A stretch of DNA of 64,000 bases from Callaeas wilsoni (GCA_013398955.1 VWPU01011633.1:402501-466500), one strand, 5' to 3'; positions 25,322-39,007 are shown, counted from the first letter of the stretch. Notes: generated from the letters alone by a model not told the origin. Translations and numbers: made by a program.

Positions 25322-26880
25322 AAATCATCATAAAACTATAGAATGGGTTGGGTTGGAAGCGACCTTAAAAATTATCTAGTTCCAATCCTGCTGCCATGGA
25401 CAGGGACACCTTTGACTAGACCAAGTTGCTCACAGCTCCATCCAACTTGGCCTGAAACACTTGCAGGGATGGGGCATCCACAACTTCTCTGGGCAACCTG
25501 TTCCTCACCATTCTCATAGTAACGAGTTTCTTCCTCATATCTAATCTAGACATACTCTCGGTTTGAAGCCATTTCCCCTTGTCCTGTCACTACACGCTCT
25601 TGTACAAAGTCTCTCTCCAGCCTTCTTGTAGGCTCCCTTCAGGTACTGGGAGGCCACAATTACATCACCCTGAAGCCTTCTCTTTTCCAGGCTGAACAAC
25701 CCCAATTGTCTTAGCTTTTCCCCATAGGAGAGATGGTCCATCCCTCTAATCATCTTGGTGGCCTCCTCTGCACTCACTCCAGCAGGTCCGTGTCCTTCCT
25801 GTGCTGGGGCCCCCAGAGCTGGATGCAGCACTGCAGGTGGGCTCTCAGCAGAGCAGAGCAGAGGGGCAGAATCCCCTCCCTCTCCCCACTGTCCTGTTAA
25901 CCAGCCTGTGTTGATATCTGGGGTCACCCCAGCCCAGGTGCAGCACCTTACACTTGCTCCTGTTAAAACTCATGAGATTCCCATGGACCCACTCTCAAGC
26001 TTGTCCAGGTCCCTCTGGATGGCAACCCATCCTTAAGGTGTGTCAACCACATCACTCACCGTGGTGTCAACTGCAAAGTTGCTGGGAGGGTCCTCCTTTC
26101 GTCTATGTCATTAATGAAGATATTAAATAACACTGGTCCCAAAACAGACCCATGAGGGACACCACTTGTCACTGATGTCCATCGTATTCTGAGCCATTGT
26201 CAGCCAATTCCATATCCACCTAATAGTCTACTCATTGAATGCCTTTCTCTCCAATTTAGAGAGAATGATGTTAGGAGGGAGCCTGACAAAGGCTTTACAG
26301 AAGTCTGGATAAGTGACATCTGTAGCCCTTCCCTTGTCCACTGATGGAGTCACTCCATCACAGAAGGCCACAGCATTGGTCAGGCAGGGCTTGCCCTGGG
26401 TGAAGCTGTGCTGGCTGGCTCAAACCATCTCCCTGTCCTCCGTGTGCCTTAGCACAGCTTCTAGAAGGATCTGTTCCATGACCTTCCCAGGCACAGAGGT
26501 GAGGCTGACAGGGTGGTAGTTTGCGGGGTCCTCCTTTCTACCTTTTATAGATGGGTACAATGTTTCCCTTTTTCCAGTCACCTGGGACTTCACCTGACTG
26601 CCATGACTTTTCAAATCTCATCGGGAGTGGCTTGGTAACTATATCAGCCAATTCCCTCAGGACTGTGAAATGCATCTCACTGTGTTCAACAGACTTACCT
26701 ATGTTCACGTTCATGGTCATGAACCTGATCTTTACTTACAGTGAGAGGGACTTTGCTCCCCCAGTCTCCATCTTGCTGTCCATCCACTCAAGAGCTGTGG
26801 GAAGTGAGGTTACCCTTGAAGATGGACAGAAACGGTGTTGAGTACCTCAGCCTTCTCCTCATCTGTTATTACCAGTTTTC
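25322..26880 (-). mobile_element. CR1 LINE, 5'-truncated, with decayed reverse transcriptase region
   Basis: On the minus strand the element runs from an ORF2 linker (I-T-D-E-E-K-A-E-V-L-N-T near 26840-26870) through the reverse transcriptase (G-E-V-P-G-D-W-K-K near 26570-26600; [13 protein letters not shown] near 26500-26530; V-P-H-G-S-V-L-G-P then L-F-N-I-F-I-N-D at 26101-26160) to the C-terminal part (A-T-K-M-I-R-G, L-G-L-F-S-L-E-K-R-R-L, R-A-C-S-D-R-T-R-G-N-G-F-K) and the 3' end CCAACCCAACCCATTCTATAG. The F-A-D-D catalytic box reads F-A-V-D (26066-26077), one catalytic Asp is lost and frames shift between blocks, so it is dead. The endonuclease domain and ORF1 are absent, as usual for CR1 copies. 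CR1 is the dominant avian LINE. The left end is a degenerate octamer tail. Confidence 0.95.
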
Positions 26881-29800
26881 AGCTGAAAGTACTTAAAATT
26901 TTCAATACTCAAAGAAGAGAAGCACTAGCAAGAGGTTCACCACAGGTCTCTTTAGCTTCAGAATTTACTCCAACCTTAATACAAATCAGCTTTATGTTGC
27001 TGTTTATAACTTCTAGAGAAAGGTCATAAGAATGTTCTGATTCAAAGCCAGCAAATGAGGGAAAGAGAAGACCATGTAGTTACATATCATTTCTGGAGGA
27101 ACTCAATTTTTTTCTATGCTACTACTTAATACTTAGAAACTACTGGAGAATTATAAACCACGGGGGGGTTGGGAATGAGTAAACAAGAGAGGCATCTCCT
27201 GCTACAGATCTTTATATGGAAGAGGAATTTCATAGGAACACAGGAACTTATATATAAGTGAATATTGAATATTTATCTAGCCCACTATCTTATCATTTAG
27301 AGTAGCTTGTACTAAATACTTCCAAATCACATGTAAAATCTTCAGTATGGTAACTATGCCATATAAGTTGAATTAGAACACTTGATATCCCATGTAAATT
27401 TTGTTATGCATAGTGTAGCATGGTTATTCTAGTTACCCTCAGAGAGATTTAGTTCTTCTTTTGAAGCTGATAGATAGATAATTGTATAGATTACATGTTG
27501 TATGGTGAAATTTATTTATTTCAGTAATTTTGTGTTTATCAGTTCGAAATGTGTTTTCCCTTCAATTTATTGAAAATGTCCTGTTCTTATTCTATCTTTT
27601 ATGTATCATTCATTATTTTATGTATCTTTTGTCACATTTATCTGCTCTCAAAGCTAAATATTTATAATCTCATTAATCTCTCTTCAGATGTCTTTCTACT
27701 TAAGGTTTTCTGTTTCCATTATTTTATTTTTTAATAACAGATGACTAAAACTAAACACAATATTGAATTTAAAGTCTGGTCCATAAAGTTACATAACGGA
27801 ATAGTAATATTTTCTTTATCAATTTATTAATTTTAAATTATTTTTATTGTGTTCTAACGTCTCATTTAAGTCTTTAGCTATAACAGTCTCCATACAGAGC
27901 AGGTGTCTTCACTGAGATATTTTCATTTCCTTTTATTACCTAGTTAAAATTATTTAAAGCTTCTGAATCAAGAGGAGTTTCTGTGTTTTCAAAAGTGTGC
28001 TACATCTTGCCCTTGTTTGCTTGAAATTTCATCTGTTGCTCTACTGTTCGATTGTCTGCTCTGATTTCTATTTAGGTCCTTCTCATGTTCTTCCTGATCT
28101 TCTTTTGATGTAATAGCTGCATTTTTAAGTGTTCTGACACTGACACTCACCACTGAAGTAAAACACACAGCAGATGGGAAGTCTGCAGATGCTTCCCACT
28201 GAATTATTTAGGTTAGATACGCATTTAGCATGAAGGGCTAAAATGTTGAAACTATCCCATAAGAAGAGAGATTAATAACCCAGATAGACCAAAACCAGAT
28301 TCCTATGCCTCACTCTTTCCCCCTTTTTCCAGTACTGAATCTGATGTAGAACATAAATAATTTCTGAGAGAAAAGCTGTCTTTTATTTGCTCATAAGGAT
28401 ATGGTGTCCTGTAAATTGAATGGGAATGGCCTAAGAAGGAAAAAAAGGATATAAAACTAGAAGTGAACTGAAAATGTAACCTGCTGGAAGTTGGTACCAG
28501 AGAGGGAAAACAAGCATGTGTGTGAACCATGACTCAGATACCATTCCTGGGCTTAGGCACAAAGTGAAACATATCATTATGGATGTATTTTATGTACTTC
28601 CCTAAACACAAAGAAATATGCAAAGATGGATATATTTATATATGAACATATAGTCAAAGTTCATATCCAGCTTCATTTAAAGTTTACCAATTATATATTA
28701 TACATTTCTTTATCATTCCCTTTTTTTAGTATAAGCCTGTACATTTTATTGTCTTGGCACTACAATAAAACAACTAACCTTGTTAAAACACCTATCTTTA
28801 TCTATGGGAAGTACTGTGTGTGAATATGCTTTTCAAATTTCAAACTGAAATCATCTGCAGAGATGCTCTTCAACGACGGAAGGGTTAGCTGGCACACGGG
28901 TGGGAGAAGAGTTGCTCATTAGGGAAGGTTTGTTATATGGTAACGTATAATTAAGGTAATGGTCACAGCTTGTGTGACAGCAAACACTCTGGCAGTTGTT
29001 TGATTGCTGTCTGGGTCAGGAGATCAGCATTTTCTACAAGATGTATCCACATTAGTGTGTTAGTGGACAGGTTAGAAAGCAAATTACAGCTGCCTTTCTT
29101 AGGCATATTACTGTCGAGGCTCATTGTTTTGGGTTTTTACTGTGCATCAGCAATAATATAGCTTCTGAAGACTGCATGTGACAGGTTAGGCATTTTATCC
29201 TTTGAGTAAACAGTAATCATGGTGTGAAGAAAGTGGGGCATTGGAGATTTTTCCCATTCTTTGAGATTTCCATTCTTCCTTTCTAGTTTGCTCCAAGGGC
29301 TCTTTGGGGATACATATATTAAGCCCTTTAAATAGTTCATAATAAATCTTTGTCTCGGGTTGATTCTGACAGTTTTTTAAAGAGTCTTTTAAGAGACAAT
29401 CCTCAATCATTTACTAATCCATGGAGTGATCTTCAGACTTGGAGAAAAAAGAAACAGTTCAAGCTCCAGGATCGTGAAGATACAATGTAGAAAAAATTTT
29501 AACTCAGAAAAACTCAGAAAATACTGTACCATGGAAATTTTACCAATCATACCATGCTCTCCCTGTGCCTAAATGCTCATTCTCCAATTTTGTCAGTTTG
29601 CAAACACTGAAGGAAGAAAAATGGATTAACAAAAAAAGGAAGAATGATTTTTATTGATCACCTTATTCCTATTGTCATAAGTCTGGCCTTGTTTTGTTTA
29701 GCTCTTGAATTGAAGGGGCATTATGGGAAAAAAAAAGTCATTGTTCCCATTGTTAAAATAAAGCCAAAAAATACCCCAGAATTCTGTCTGTTAAGTGTTT

Positions 29801-32800
29801 ACTATTCAAGCCTTGTGATAAATATGCCAAAATATCTGCAGTGTGGGCTGATTTTTTAACATGCTGTTTCCTGTGTTATATGACAGGTTCTGATTATGTC
29901 TGTCAAAAACCGTCTTAATTCCACAGTGCAAAATAAATAGATAAAGGCAGAAAAGATAATAAAAGTAAGATGGCCAGTCCACTTGATATTTGTTTTTACT
30001 AAATAATTTGAATGTATAGTTTTCTAAGAATAATGCATGGCTGCAGCCCATAGAAACTACCCCTAGGGGTTTTTTCTTCAGCAGTCTCAAGTCTGTCATT
30101 TTTGGAGATACTTGTTCTCAACTCTTTTTGAATTTCAATGGCATAGCACTTGTCATTATTTTCAGCTTTTTTATAAATTCTGCATAAGCAAAGAAATCTA
30201 TAAGTGCTAACATATCTGTATAAGAACTCTCTTGGTGTACCTTAGGAATATTGTTGCCATATTTTAATTTAATATGCTGCCCTGAAAATACTGTAACAGG
30301 AACAAGGCAGCAGTTCTAATAAAGGACAAAGCTATAGAGAAGTGTGGGCAGTTGGATCTCTTACCCTTTCTTCAGCCAGGAACGTGAGTGTTGGAGGTGA
30401 GGGCTGCTGCTGAAAGCACTGCCAGCTGAGCAGTACATCCCAACAGCATCAGCTACCTGCTATGCCAGCTGTGCTAGCAAATCCCTCAGAACTGCAGGAT
30501 TAGCAGCCTGTCTGACACACCTTATCCTGGAGCAGGTCGTGGAGTGTCTAAGTGGCAGGTGAGAAGGGACAATTGCACAGAGAATCTTGTGATGATGGAA
30601 ATGTTAACAGCATTCTGAAACACATTTGGAGGCACAGTGTTGAGGACATAAGTATTTTCATGTTCAAGTAATAGTCATATTTATGGGATTTTTTTAAGTG
30701 CTACTTGCTTGGCAAAGTATGAGAAAGGCTATATTTCTTCATTTTTTCCATTATTCTTTTTATTGAAAAATACCAGTGTTAGTTAAACCTAGTTTTGACG
30801 GGGATAAGTAGATTCTGAGTATGCAAAATTACGTTTTCTTACATTTTAAAAGTGTCACTTGACTATATTCTGAATTATGAAGCCATGACATAGTGCTTAG
30901 CACCATACCTATTGCCACTCACTGTCCAGTGATTGTTATCTATAAATAAAACATTAAACATATGATGAAAACATTCTTCTAGACAATTATACATATTTTC
31001 CCTTGACAACATATGGTATGTAAATCCAACTTGCATGAGTTTTTATCATTGAACCGTTCTAAATGAGCTAAAAATTTGTTTTATAAAAAAAAATATTTCT
31101 TGCCTTCCATGCTTCAAAATATTTATAGAGTACTTATTTGCATTTGACACATCAATATGCATTCAGATAAAGTTTAAATTTGGAAAGTGGAACAGTTTGA
31201 TAGAGCCAATGTGATTGAAATCCAAAGAAGAGAATGGAAACCTCTTTGCAGTATTCACTGTTAGCAAAGATGAACCCAGATACTTGCCATGTTTGAGAAA
31301 TATAAGAGGTCAAATGGTCTTAAGTAAGACAGTCTTACCACCCTTTTTTTTTTCCCTTTTCAGTGTGTGAGCAGAAGATGGTAGGTCAGGTGGCCCCCTC
31401 TGTTTATTGCTGCTAAGCCAGTAAGTGTTGGCCATTAGCAATGATCAGTCTGTGTTTGCACGTGTGCACTTGCCTGGTTTAAACATATGCCCAGTAGCTA
31501 TGTACTTTTCTAGACAGGTTATTCAACAAGGTTACACAATTTGTGCAAAGTGGGGTTTTTTGTCAGGATTCTATATGCATTGATGTAACAATCCAGTAGA
31601 TACTAGCAACCAGTTACTGCCCCTTGGTTAGGCTGCATGGAAGATTCATGTATATAAAATAGTGTATTAAAGTAAACTTACAAAAGCAAAGAGCAATCAT
31701 TGCAAATGTAATTTTTTCTTCCTCTTTGGGATTCTAATTTTAAAAGCATTAAAGAAGACAGCTGCTCATGCTGTGATATGCGCTAAACAGCCTGAAGGAT
31801 GGAAAAAAATATATTTGTAGCTCATAATAACTATTGACCTTTCTGATATACAGTGTTCTCTGTGTTAGCTATTCTGTTCTACCAACAGTGAAGATTGAAC
31901 ATGACTTTTTAATAGAAAACATGGGGTTTCAAGCTGCTTTCACAAAGGTGTTTATGTATTGTTATTTTGTATTGTAGTACAAAGACTAAGTCCTGATGCC
32001 CTTTGTCTGACATCATGTTTGTCATAAAAAAGCCCCACTGTTACTGACTGTTTCATATGAGGAATTGGCTCATAACCATTTTATAGTCGTGATAAAAGCA
32101 TTGCTCCACTAGATCCAGAACACAGGTATTGAAAATAGAATCCCCCAAATATCCATGCAGCACAAAAGGTATTTTCTGAAGAAATAGATTCCTCAAGTGG
32201 CTATATTTTCAAGGAATTCCACTAAGACTTCAAACACTCACTTTTTGTATTCATACTGTTGTTCCTTGGCATACTCAGGCTGCTGCATAACGGCTTTTGC
32301 TGGATGTCATGTGCTCTCAAAGAGTATCTTTATGATGCTCCTTTATTTCTCTTGAACTTTCCTACTGCTTAGTTGCTGAGTACAGACACATCCACTAGTA
32401 GCAGCTTGACTGTGGCACTTGTGTATGTTTCCCTAGAGTGGGATCATCCAAACATCGGCTTTGCAGCATGAGGTAACTCAGCTGCTCTCCTTTCCCTCAG
32501 GGAAAAGCTTCACCAAAAAGCACCTCCCATTTGGCATATGAAAATCTGGAAAGCAACCTCTTTATTGTGCTTTTTAAGCCCAAGCAGGCTGGCAATGTTA
32601 AGCAACATCAGAAGGGACTTTTTAATGTTTGTTGGAGGTGTTTTTATGCCATGTGCTGGGAACGAACTTTAGTGGGCCATTATTGGCAGCTCTAAACCAC
32701 AGTTATTTTCACAGCTATGCTCTGTAGTGTCAGTTAATGATTCACAAGTTACTAGGCAAGAGCAGAAAACTAGCAAGAAAGTAAAAATACCCTCAGTCCT

Positions 32801-33907
32801 TCTAGTGCAGGAAAAAGGGGGAACAACATCACATCAGGCAGTTTTGTGCTGAAACAAAATGCTCAAAATTTTTTAGAAGAAGCTGCTCAGTAAGGATAAT
32901 GATCATTTAAGTTGTGGAAACCAGCCACATCTCAAAAGAGATTAAACATCTAGTCCTCTCTTCCTCACAGGTCTGTAAAGCCCTTGAGGAATTCAGTGAC
33001 GTTTTTACCCTCAAAACCCGTCAGTGTCTTTTTTTTTTCCTTTGTTGTTTTCTCATTTCCCAGTTTCTTTTCTCCATAAACATTCCTTGACAGAGGAGAG
33101 TTGTACTCTTGTTTATGATACTACACTCTCCTAATATCAGGACCTCTCCCATGCATTGTGTGTGTCCTGTTTCAAACTTATTAGAATTGCTGCAAAGTAA
33201 GTAAACAGTAAGGAAATTATATCACTGTGCTAATTTTCTTTGGGACTTTCACCGAACCTTGAAAATGTATGAGTGTTGCTGACCTCATATGAAACCAAGT
33301 CAACAGGTTGGGTCAGATTATTTATTCCATTGCTTAAAATAAATTAACCTTAGATGTGAAAGTGTAGAAGGAAGTTTGAGCTTCATATCCACTCACTCGC
33401 AAGACCATAACAGCTCTTCAAGAGTTGTTCCAGTCTATTGGATGAGCATGAGTACACTTGTGAGTGTTTAGATAATGGATTGAAGCCCAGTAGACTGTAA
33501 CATTTCCAAACGCTTTTCAGAGTTAAAGTTTCCTACCATGATTAGTTCTGTTAATAACAAATCTTTATTATGTTGTTTTCAAACAGGCAAAAAAGCTCTG
33601 GGTCTTTCATAGATCACTGACATACCAAAATTTGTTGTAAAATCTGTCTTTCAATGTTATAGTGTAACAAAAATCTTATTCATAGCTTCATCCTGGCAAT
33701 ACTTTATTTATAGCTCTGTCCTGGCTCTTAACTTATTCTTTATTTTACCAGATATATAAAGAGTTCTGTGGGATAAAGTTTACATGGGAGTTAAATTGCA
33801 TATGTTGGGAATTAATAGCTTGATAAGACATTTCTAGACTAGAAGAAGAAGAAATAGAAGGAGATGCACAAGAAGGAAAGCTTTGAGGCATTAAATAAAG
33901 TAATACT
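26881..33907. other. Intronic stretch, no gene seen
   Basis: About 7 kb of AT-rich intron between two CR1 copies. No exon, RNA gene or transposon was recognised. Small low-complexity bits occur (GATAGATAGATA near 27.47 kb; a short direct repeat of AACTCAGAAA near 29.5 kb). Confidence 0.55.
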
Positions 33908-34506
33908 TGACCCTATCCTGGGCTGCATCCAAAGCAGCATGGCCAGCACAGCGAGGGAGGGGATTCTGCCCCTCTACTCCACTCTCATGAGACCCCACCT
34001 GCAGTGCTGCATCCAGCTCTGGGGTCCTCAGCATAGGAAGGACATTGACCTATGTGGGAGACAGTCCAGAGGAGGGCCACAAGATGATTAGAGGGATGGA
34101 ACACCTCTCATACTAGGGTAGGCGGAGAGAATTCAATTGTTCAGTCAGAAGAAGAGAAGGCTCTGGGGAGAACTTAGAGCAGCCCTCCAGTAGCTAAAGA
34201 GAGCTACAAGAAAGCTGAAGAGGGAGTTTTTACAAGGGCATGTAGTGACAGGACAAGGGGGTATGGTCATAAACTGAAGGAGATTTGGTTTAGATTAGCT
34301 ATAAGGAAAAAATTCTTTACTATGAGAAAGGTTCCACACACAAGAAGGTGAGAATGCCCCATCCCTGGGAAGTGTTCCAGGCCATGTTGGACGGGCTCTG
34401 AGCAACCTGGCTAGTGGGAGGTATCCCTGCCCGTGGCAAGGGCATGGGAACTAGACAATCTTTAAGGTCCTTTCCAACCCAAACCATGTTATAATTCTGT
34501 GATTAT
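33908..34506 (+). mobile_element. CR1 LINE 3' fragment, 5'-truncated
   Basis: Plus-strand CR1 beginning inside the ORF2 C-terminal region ([13 protein letters not shown], then [13 protein letters not shown] and C-I-Q-L-W-G-P-Q at about 33910-34040). It continues through frame-shifted tail segments (TGTAGTGACAGGACAAGG, CTGAGCAACCTGG) to the diagnostic 3' end TTCCAACCCAAACCATG and a tail ATAATTCTGTGATTATT. Several stops and frameshifts show it is dead. It has the same transcriptional sense as NPAS3. Confidence 0.95.
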
Positions 34507-37236
34507 TAGTCCAATAAAGGTAGTTCAGATTACTTTGGTTCTGCAAGGAGGATAGAACATTCAAAAGTTTCTCTGATAATACTAGGAAATACCTGCCAAT
34601 GAGTTTTTGCTTAAGCTTCTCCTATATAACTACAGTCAGTACATGGGCATAGGTGAATTAAAAAGCAAACAGGGTAAGCTCATTATATGTGATACTACAG
34701 GATAACTTTCCAAAGCATTTCTCTGCAGATCCAGCCATTTTTGTGCCAAAACTATAGTATGCATGTAGATCAGATATTAAACATGTTCTCTCACTTTCTT
34801 GGCTGTTGTAACTAAATTCACTGCTACTTCACTGAGTTGTGTTTTGCCTGAACACATGGACTTTTATCTCATTAAAAAAACTTGAATATATCTGAGTTAA
34901 TCTCTTGTTCTCCCAGTTTCAAACACCTAAGCTTAACGGTGTGCACCATTACATGTGGACCACAGCCCAGTAATTACAGTGATTATAAAAATAGTCATAT
35001 CTCTAGATGTGAATATATATAGCATATTCTTTTAAAATTGTGAAAGAAATGAAATAAATATATTACATGTAAGGCTTCTATGTCAAATTGTTTGCAAAAA
35101 TTAGGGATTTTACATAAGACAACCTAGGCCATACCACTAGTCATTGGACCTGGAAAATTTGGAGAGGTAAGAGTAGGGGAAAAAACCAACGAATAAAAAA
35201 ACATTAAAAGATCTAGCTTTCAGTAGAAGTCTGATAGCATTTAAAGTTTATATGCCTTTGAATTTCTAATAGGCTTATAGGTCATGAAAAGTAAATTGTC
35301 TTCATCTTGGAGGTAGGGTGACAAAAAGAACAGTTTATTATCTTGTCTGAAAACATTACCTAGATATAAATTCTTTATAAGAAGTCATCTTTCTTTCCAT
35401 TTCTATTGAATGAGCTGCCCTGAATCTTCCCCTTTTGAGTGATGCCTTATCCAGATTCTAGTATTATTCCCCCTATGTAAAGGATGGAACTAAGTCACCT
35501 AAAACCTGGGTCCAATTTTTGACTTCTTCAGCTTTTCAGTAAATAGCAAAACAGAAATTTTATGAGTTTTACCCAGCCACTTACAAGTACCATGAATTTC
35601 AGATCCAAATGTGGTTATTCGGGAATTCAAGTTCCTGTTTATAACTGGGACAACTTACAGCAAAAATATTATTCCTCCTTTTAGAAACAGCATTGCTTTG
35701 GAAGAATGAATGAGCCTCTGCTACCCACAATGTTAAATAAATAGTTCACATAGTCCTTGATTTCACAAGATGCTGAGCACACTTGGTGAGACCAAGAGAG
35801 CACCTATAGAATTTGCTAGCTCTGTGCTCTTTAGCTGGTCTCCAGGCAGGCTGCCAGTGTCCATAAAGAGGCCAAAGTGGTTCATCCAAGTAGTGCAGGA
35901 ATCTTCAGCAGTTTCCTAGAACAAACTTGAGCTTCCAGTGCTTGCCCGAACACTTCACTTAAAACCATTCATTTGCACAAATGCTAAGTATAGTAACTTG
36001 CACTTATTGGAAATAAATTGTCTTAACTTGTAGCTTTTGAATTTTATTTGTTGGGTTAGTAGTTGTGAAAATCTATCTTTTAGTTTATAAAATGATCAAA
36101 TTTGATCTGTAAGCTACTGAGAGAGAATGATCTTGGCAAATAGTGTTTTTTTGAGAGTCGCTTTTCTGATTAAAGACAGTTAAGTACTCAAGGTTAAATT
36201 TTCTTAGTCTTTTAATTCCTGATTACAGACAATAAACTGCACAGAAGAAATAGAAACATTTAAAAACTGCATCAGTCCAACTGAAAATGATAGATTTATA
36301 TACCTAATTATTAGTCTGAACATAATGATTTTCAGTTCCCTACGCAAAGGTTTATAAAACTTTAAGAAAATGTGAGAAGAGGTTTGCGATTGTAAAAGAT
36401 AACAGGAAAAGAATTCTCTGTTTCTTACTGGTTTGTATGTTCTCTTATTTTGTTTCTCTTTTAAGAGCTAGCTGTATAGATGGTGTTTCAGAATATCTCT
36501 TTAAAGATGTATGGACATATGTTTTCAAGGAAGTGAAATGAAAGCCAGGTGAAAGCTTCCTAAAATGCTACAAAATCTAGAAAATCCTTTCTGTTAAACC
36601 ATAAGGGTTTTTTTCCACCAACCTCCTCAAATTCCTCGTTGGTGTTTGTTTTTCTGTCTATAACTTCCTGTCTTCCTAAGAATTAGCAGCCGATCTTTTC
36701 TCTGTTTGGCATGCAAAAAATGCATTTTTCTCCTCTCAGTTATTTTTAATGCATGCCCAGAAAAAAAAAAAAAAAAGCCAGAAGTTGGTAAACATTATTC
36801 AGCCTACTGTGGCAGCTTTTTGTTATTTAAGACATAAATCAAATATGGAACCTCTTTTTTCCTGAGGGACAAATTGTTTGTCCTAATTTGAATGTGCTTG
36901 CGAATCACTCATAGGGCCAGTACTTGTGCTACTGCTGTGTAAGAGCAATTATTTCCTTTGGTTTACATTGTTTTGCTCTACAGCATTAAAGTAGTCAGAC
37001 TGCACAGAGGTGTACCAGTACCTCTGCAGATCCCTGCAGGATTAGAGCCATGGACCTCAGTCCTCCAGACAGCTATGGGCATGTTTTTGTCCCATCAGAA
37101 GAATCAGAAGAACTCTTCCTGCATGTGAAGTTAAATAGTGCGTGACTGGTTTGTGGGGTCTGGGGCCAAGATTATTCCCAAAGCAAAGCTCATTGAAGGA
37201 TCAGAGATACAAGGTTGGTTCACAAAGAAATGCTTA
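34507..37236. other. Intronic stretch, no gene seen
   Basis: AT-rich intron with no gene or transposon recognised. It includes an A16 run at 36761-36776 and a short inverted repeat CAGAGGT/ACCTCTG at 37005-37026. Confidence 0.55.
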
Positions 37237-37394
37237 GAATCACAGAAGTTCACAGAATCACAGAATAGTCCGAATTGGAAGGGACCCACAAAGATCATCA
37301 AGTCCAACGCGTTAATGAATGGCCCGTACAGAGATCAACCCCACAACCTTGGCTTTATTACCACCATGCTCTGACCAAAAGAGCTAATCTCAGT
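37237..37394 (-). mobile_element. tRNA-Ile-derived SINE with CR1 tail (TguSINE1-like)
   Basis: Read on the minus strand, the 5' head (37393 down to 37320) aligns along its whole length with tRNA-Ile(AAU). It has a TTAGCTC A-box region, an anticodon loop around AAT, CCAAGGTTGTGGGG, a GGTTGATCTC B-box and a GTACGGGCCA-like end. The 3' part (37310 down to 37237) is a CR1 tail: TTGGACTTGATGATC, GGTCCCTTCCAATTCGG and ATTCTGTGATTCTGTGA repeats. A tRNA-Ile head on a CR1 tail is the structure of TguSINE1, known from passerine birds and mobilised by CR1. The copy is essentially full length. A tRNA finder may call it a tRNA-Ile pseudogene. It is antisense to NPAS3, about 3.5 kb upstream of the exon. 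Confidence 0.88.
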
Positions 37395-38972
37395 AAGTTA
37401 AGAAGATAACAAAATAGTTTTGTGAATTGGCTACTGTTTCATAATATCTTCCCATTTGCCTTTGTGGCTCTTACTTAACCTTTTTAACATTTGTGACACT
37501 TCCGTATGGGTACAGTGGATTGCAGCTTCATTCCCTTTGAAATGGAAAATGCATTCCTTGTGTCTAGAAATCTCATCCTGCATTATCAGCTTTGGGAGTG
37601 GAAAGAGAAGAGGTTTATTCCTTTAGTAGTATCTGCTGAAGATGTTTAAGGGCACACAAAGGCAAGTGCTTTCCCAACAGAGTACACAATTACCTGCTTT
37701 GCAAAGACAACCCAGACTTATTTTTTATACTTCTAAGCCTGCCAGTTTAAAATACTTTAATTCACATGCAGTAAGCATTGACTTTTATCACATAATTAGC
37801 ATTCTAAACTCACAGTTTCAGAAGTTTATAACTCAACAGTAGATTTAAACTCAGTAAATTCGAGCCAGAAGCCTATTTTTCAGTGCAAAAAGGCACCTTT
37901 AGTTTCTACAGTATGAAGCCAACTGGATCTTGTTTATTTCAGCCTTTTTTAAAAGTTTTTAGATTATAATTTTTTTAAAAAATGAAAAATTAGTAGAGTT
38001 TCATTCTGATATTCTTCAGACTACAAGTCTCCTTTGACATAATGGAAAAAAATATTGAAAAGGTTCAGTGACAGGCATTTAAAATCAACTCCTGAGAACT
38101 CATAATGGACCATATTCCATATATTCCTGTGCAGATCTCATTGACATCGATGGATCTGTTCTGTACACATCCTATTTTTAAAAATCCTGCATGCATAATC
38201 ACTGTCAGCATTGTTACAGTATCTGCTGTGGGTGGGTGCAACTCTGAATGCAGATTTGCACTATCAGCCCTAATGGTTCTCTCTTGAGAGAAATTCAAAA
38301 TGCTGTTCATAAGCTGTTCTGGACTTTTAGGTAACTAATCCCATCTCACACATGCACTCTCAGATACTTTTTGTTAAAGAAAATCAAACACTTCAGAATA
38401 CATATTTATATGACACTGTTCCAGTCTGTTGGATAAAATAACATTTTATTTTATAACATTCACTTACAGAGATGTATAGGTTTGTACATAGTATAATAGC
38501 AGCAAAAGGACGTTAGTCTTATCATATATGATTAAATGAGCCCAAAAAATGTCAATGCCAAGTACACTTTACCGTGTGTCAGTTGTTATCCTTTCTTTCA
38601 TTTAACTGTGTATGAAAGAGAAATTTTAATTTCCATTTTTTGGGAATGGCACATACGTATTACAGCCTGATCTTTTTTTGAGTAGAAGGTATTGTGTGTT
38701 TAATTAACATTACTTCTGTATGTTTACATAATTACCTTTACAACACAGGAGGACATATTGTACTTACTGCCTGTGCTAGAGTATAATGTGCTGGACTACA
38801 ACAACTACACTTGTTAAGCTGATTTTAGCATTACTTCACACAGCAGGAAGCACCCATGCTGTGGTTTCTTAATGTACTCTTTAACTACTGCACTGTAATG
38901 TACAATAAAAATAATAATTAATTATGATCCTCATCTTACCAGTACTGCTGCTATCTGGGTGACTTTGGCTGC

Positions 38973-39007
38973 TGTTTCAGGGTTTCACTGTCCCACACCC
39001 TGAAACA
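38973..39007. repeat. Perfect 11-bp inverted repeat (hairpin)
   Basis: TGTTTCAGGGT at 38973-38983 pairs perfectly with ACCCTGAAACA at 38997-39007 around a 13-nt loop. The stem is too short for a microRNA precursor and is not followed by a T-run. It may be a structured element in the NPAS3 pre-mRNA, a binding site with dyad symmetry or chance. Confidence 0.75.

Noticed and set aside
25541..25927. 128-codon minus-strand frame
   Set aside because: It is the out-of-frame and in-frame remains of CR1 ORF2, already covered by the CR1 entry.
37005..37026. CAGAGGT/ACCTCTG inverted repeat
   Set aside because: A 7-bp stem with an 8-nt loop is expected by chance many times in 64 kb.
37320..37393. tRNA-Ile gene on the minus strand
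   Set aside because: The CR1 tail attached to its 3' side and base changes in the stems show it is the head of a SINE, not a functional tRNA gene.
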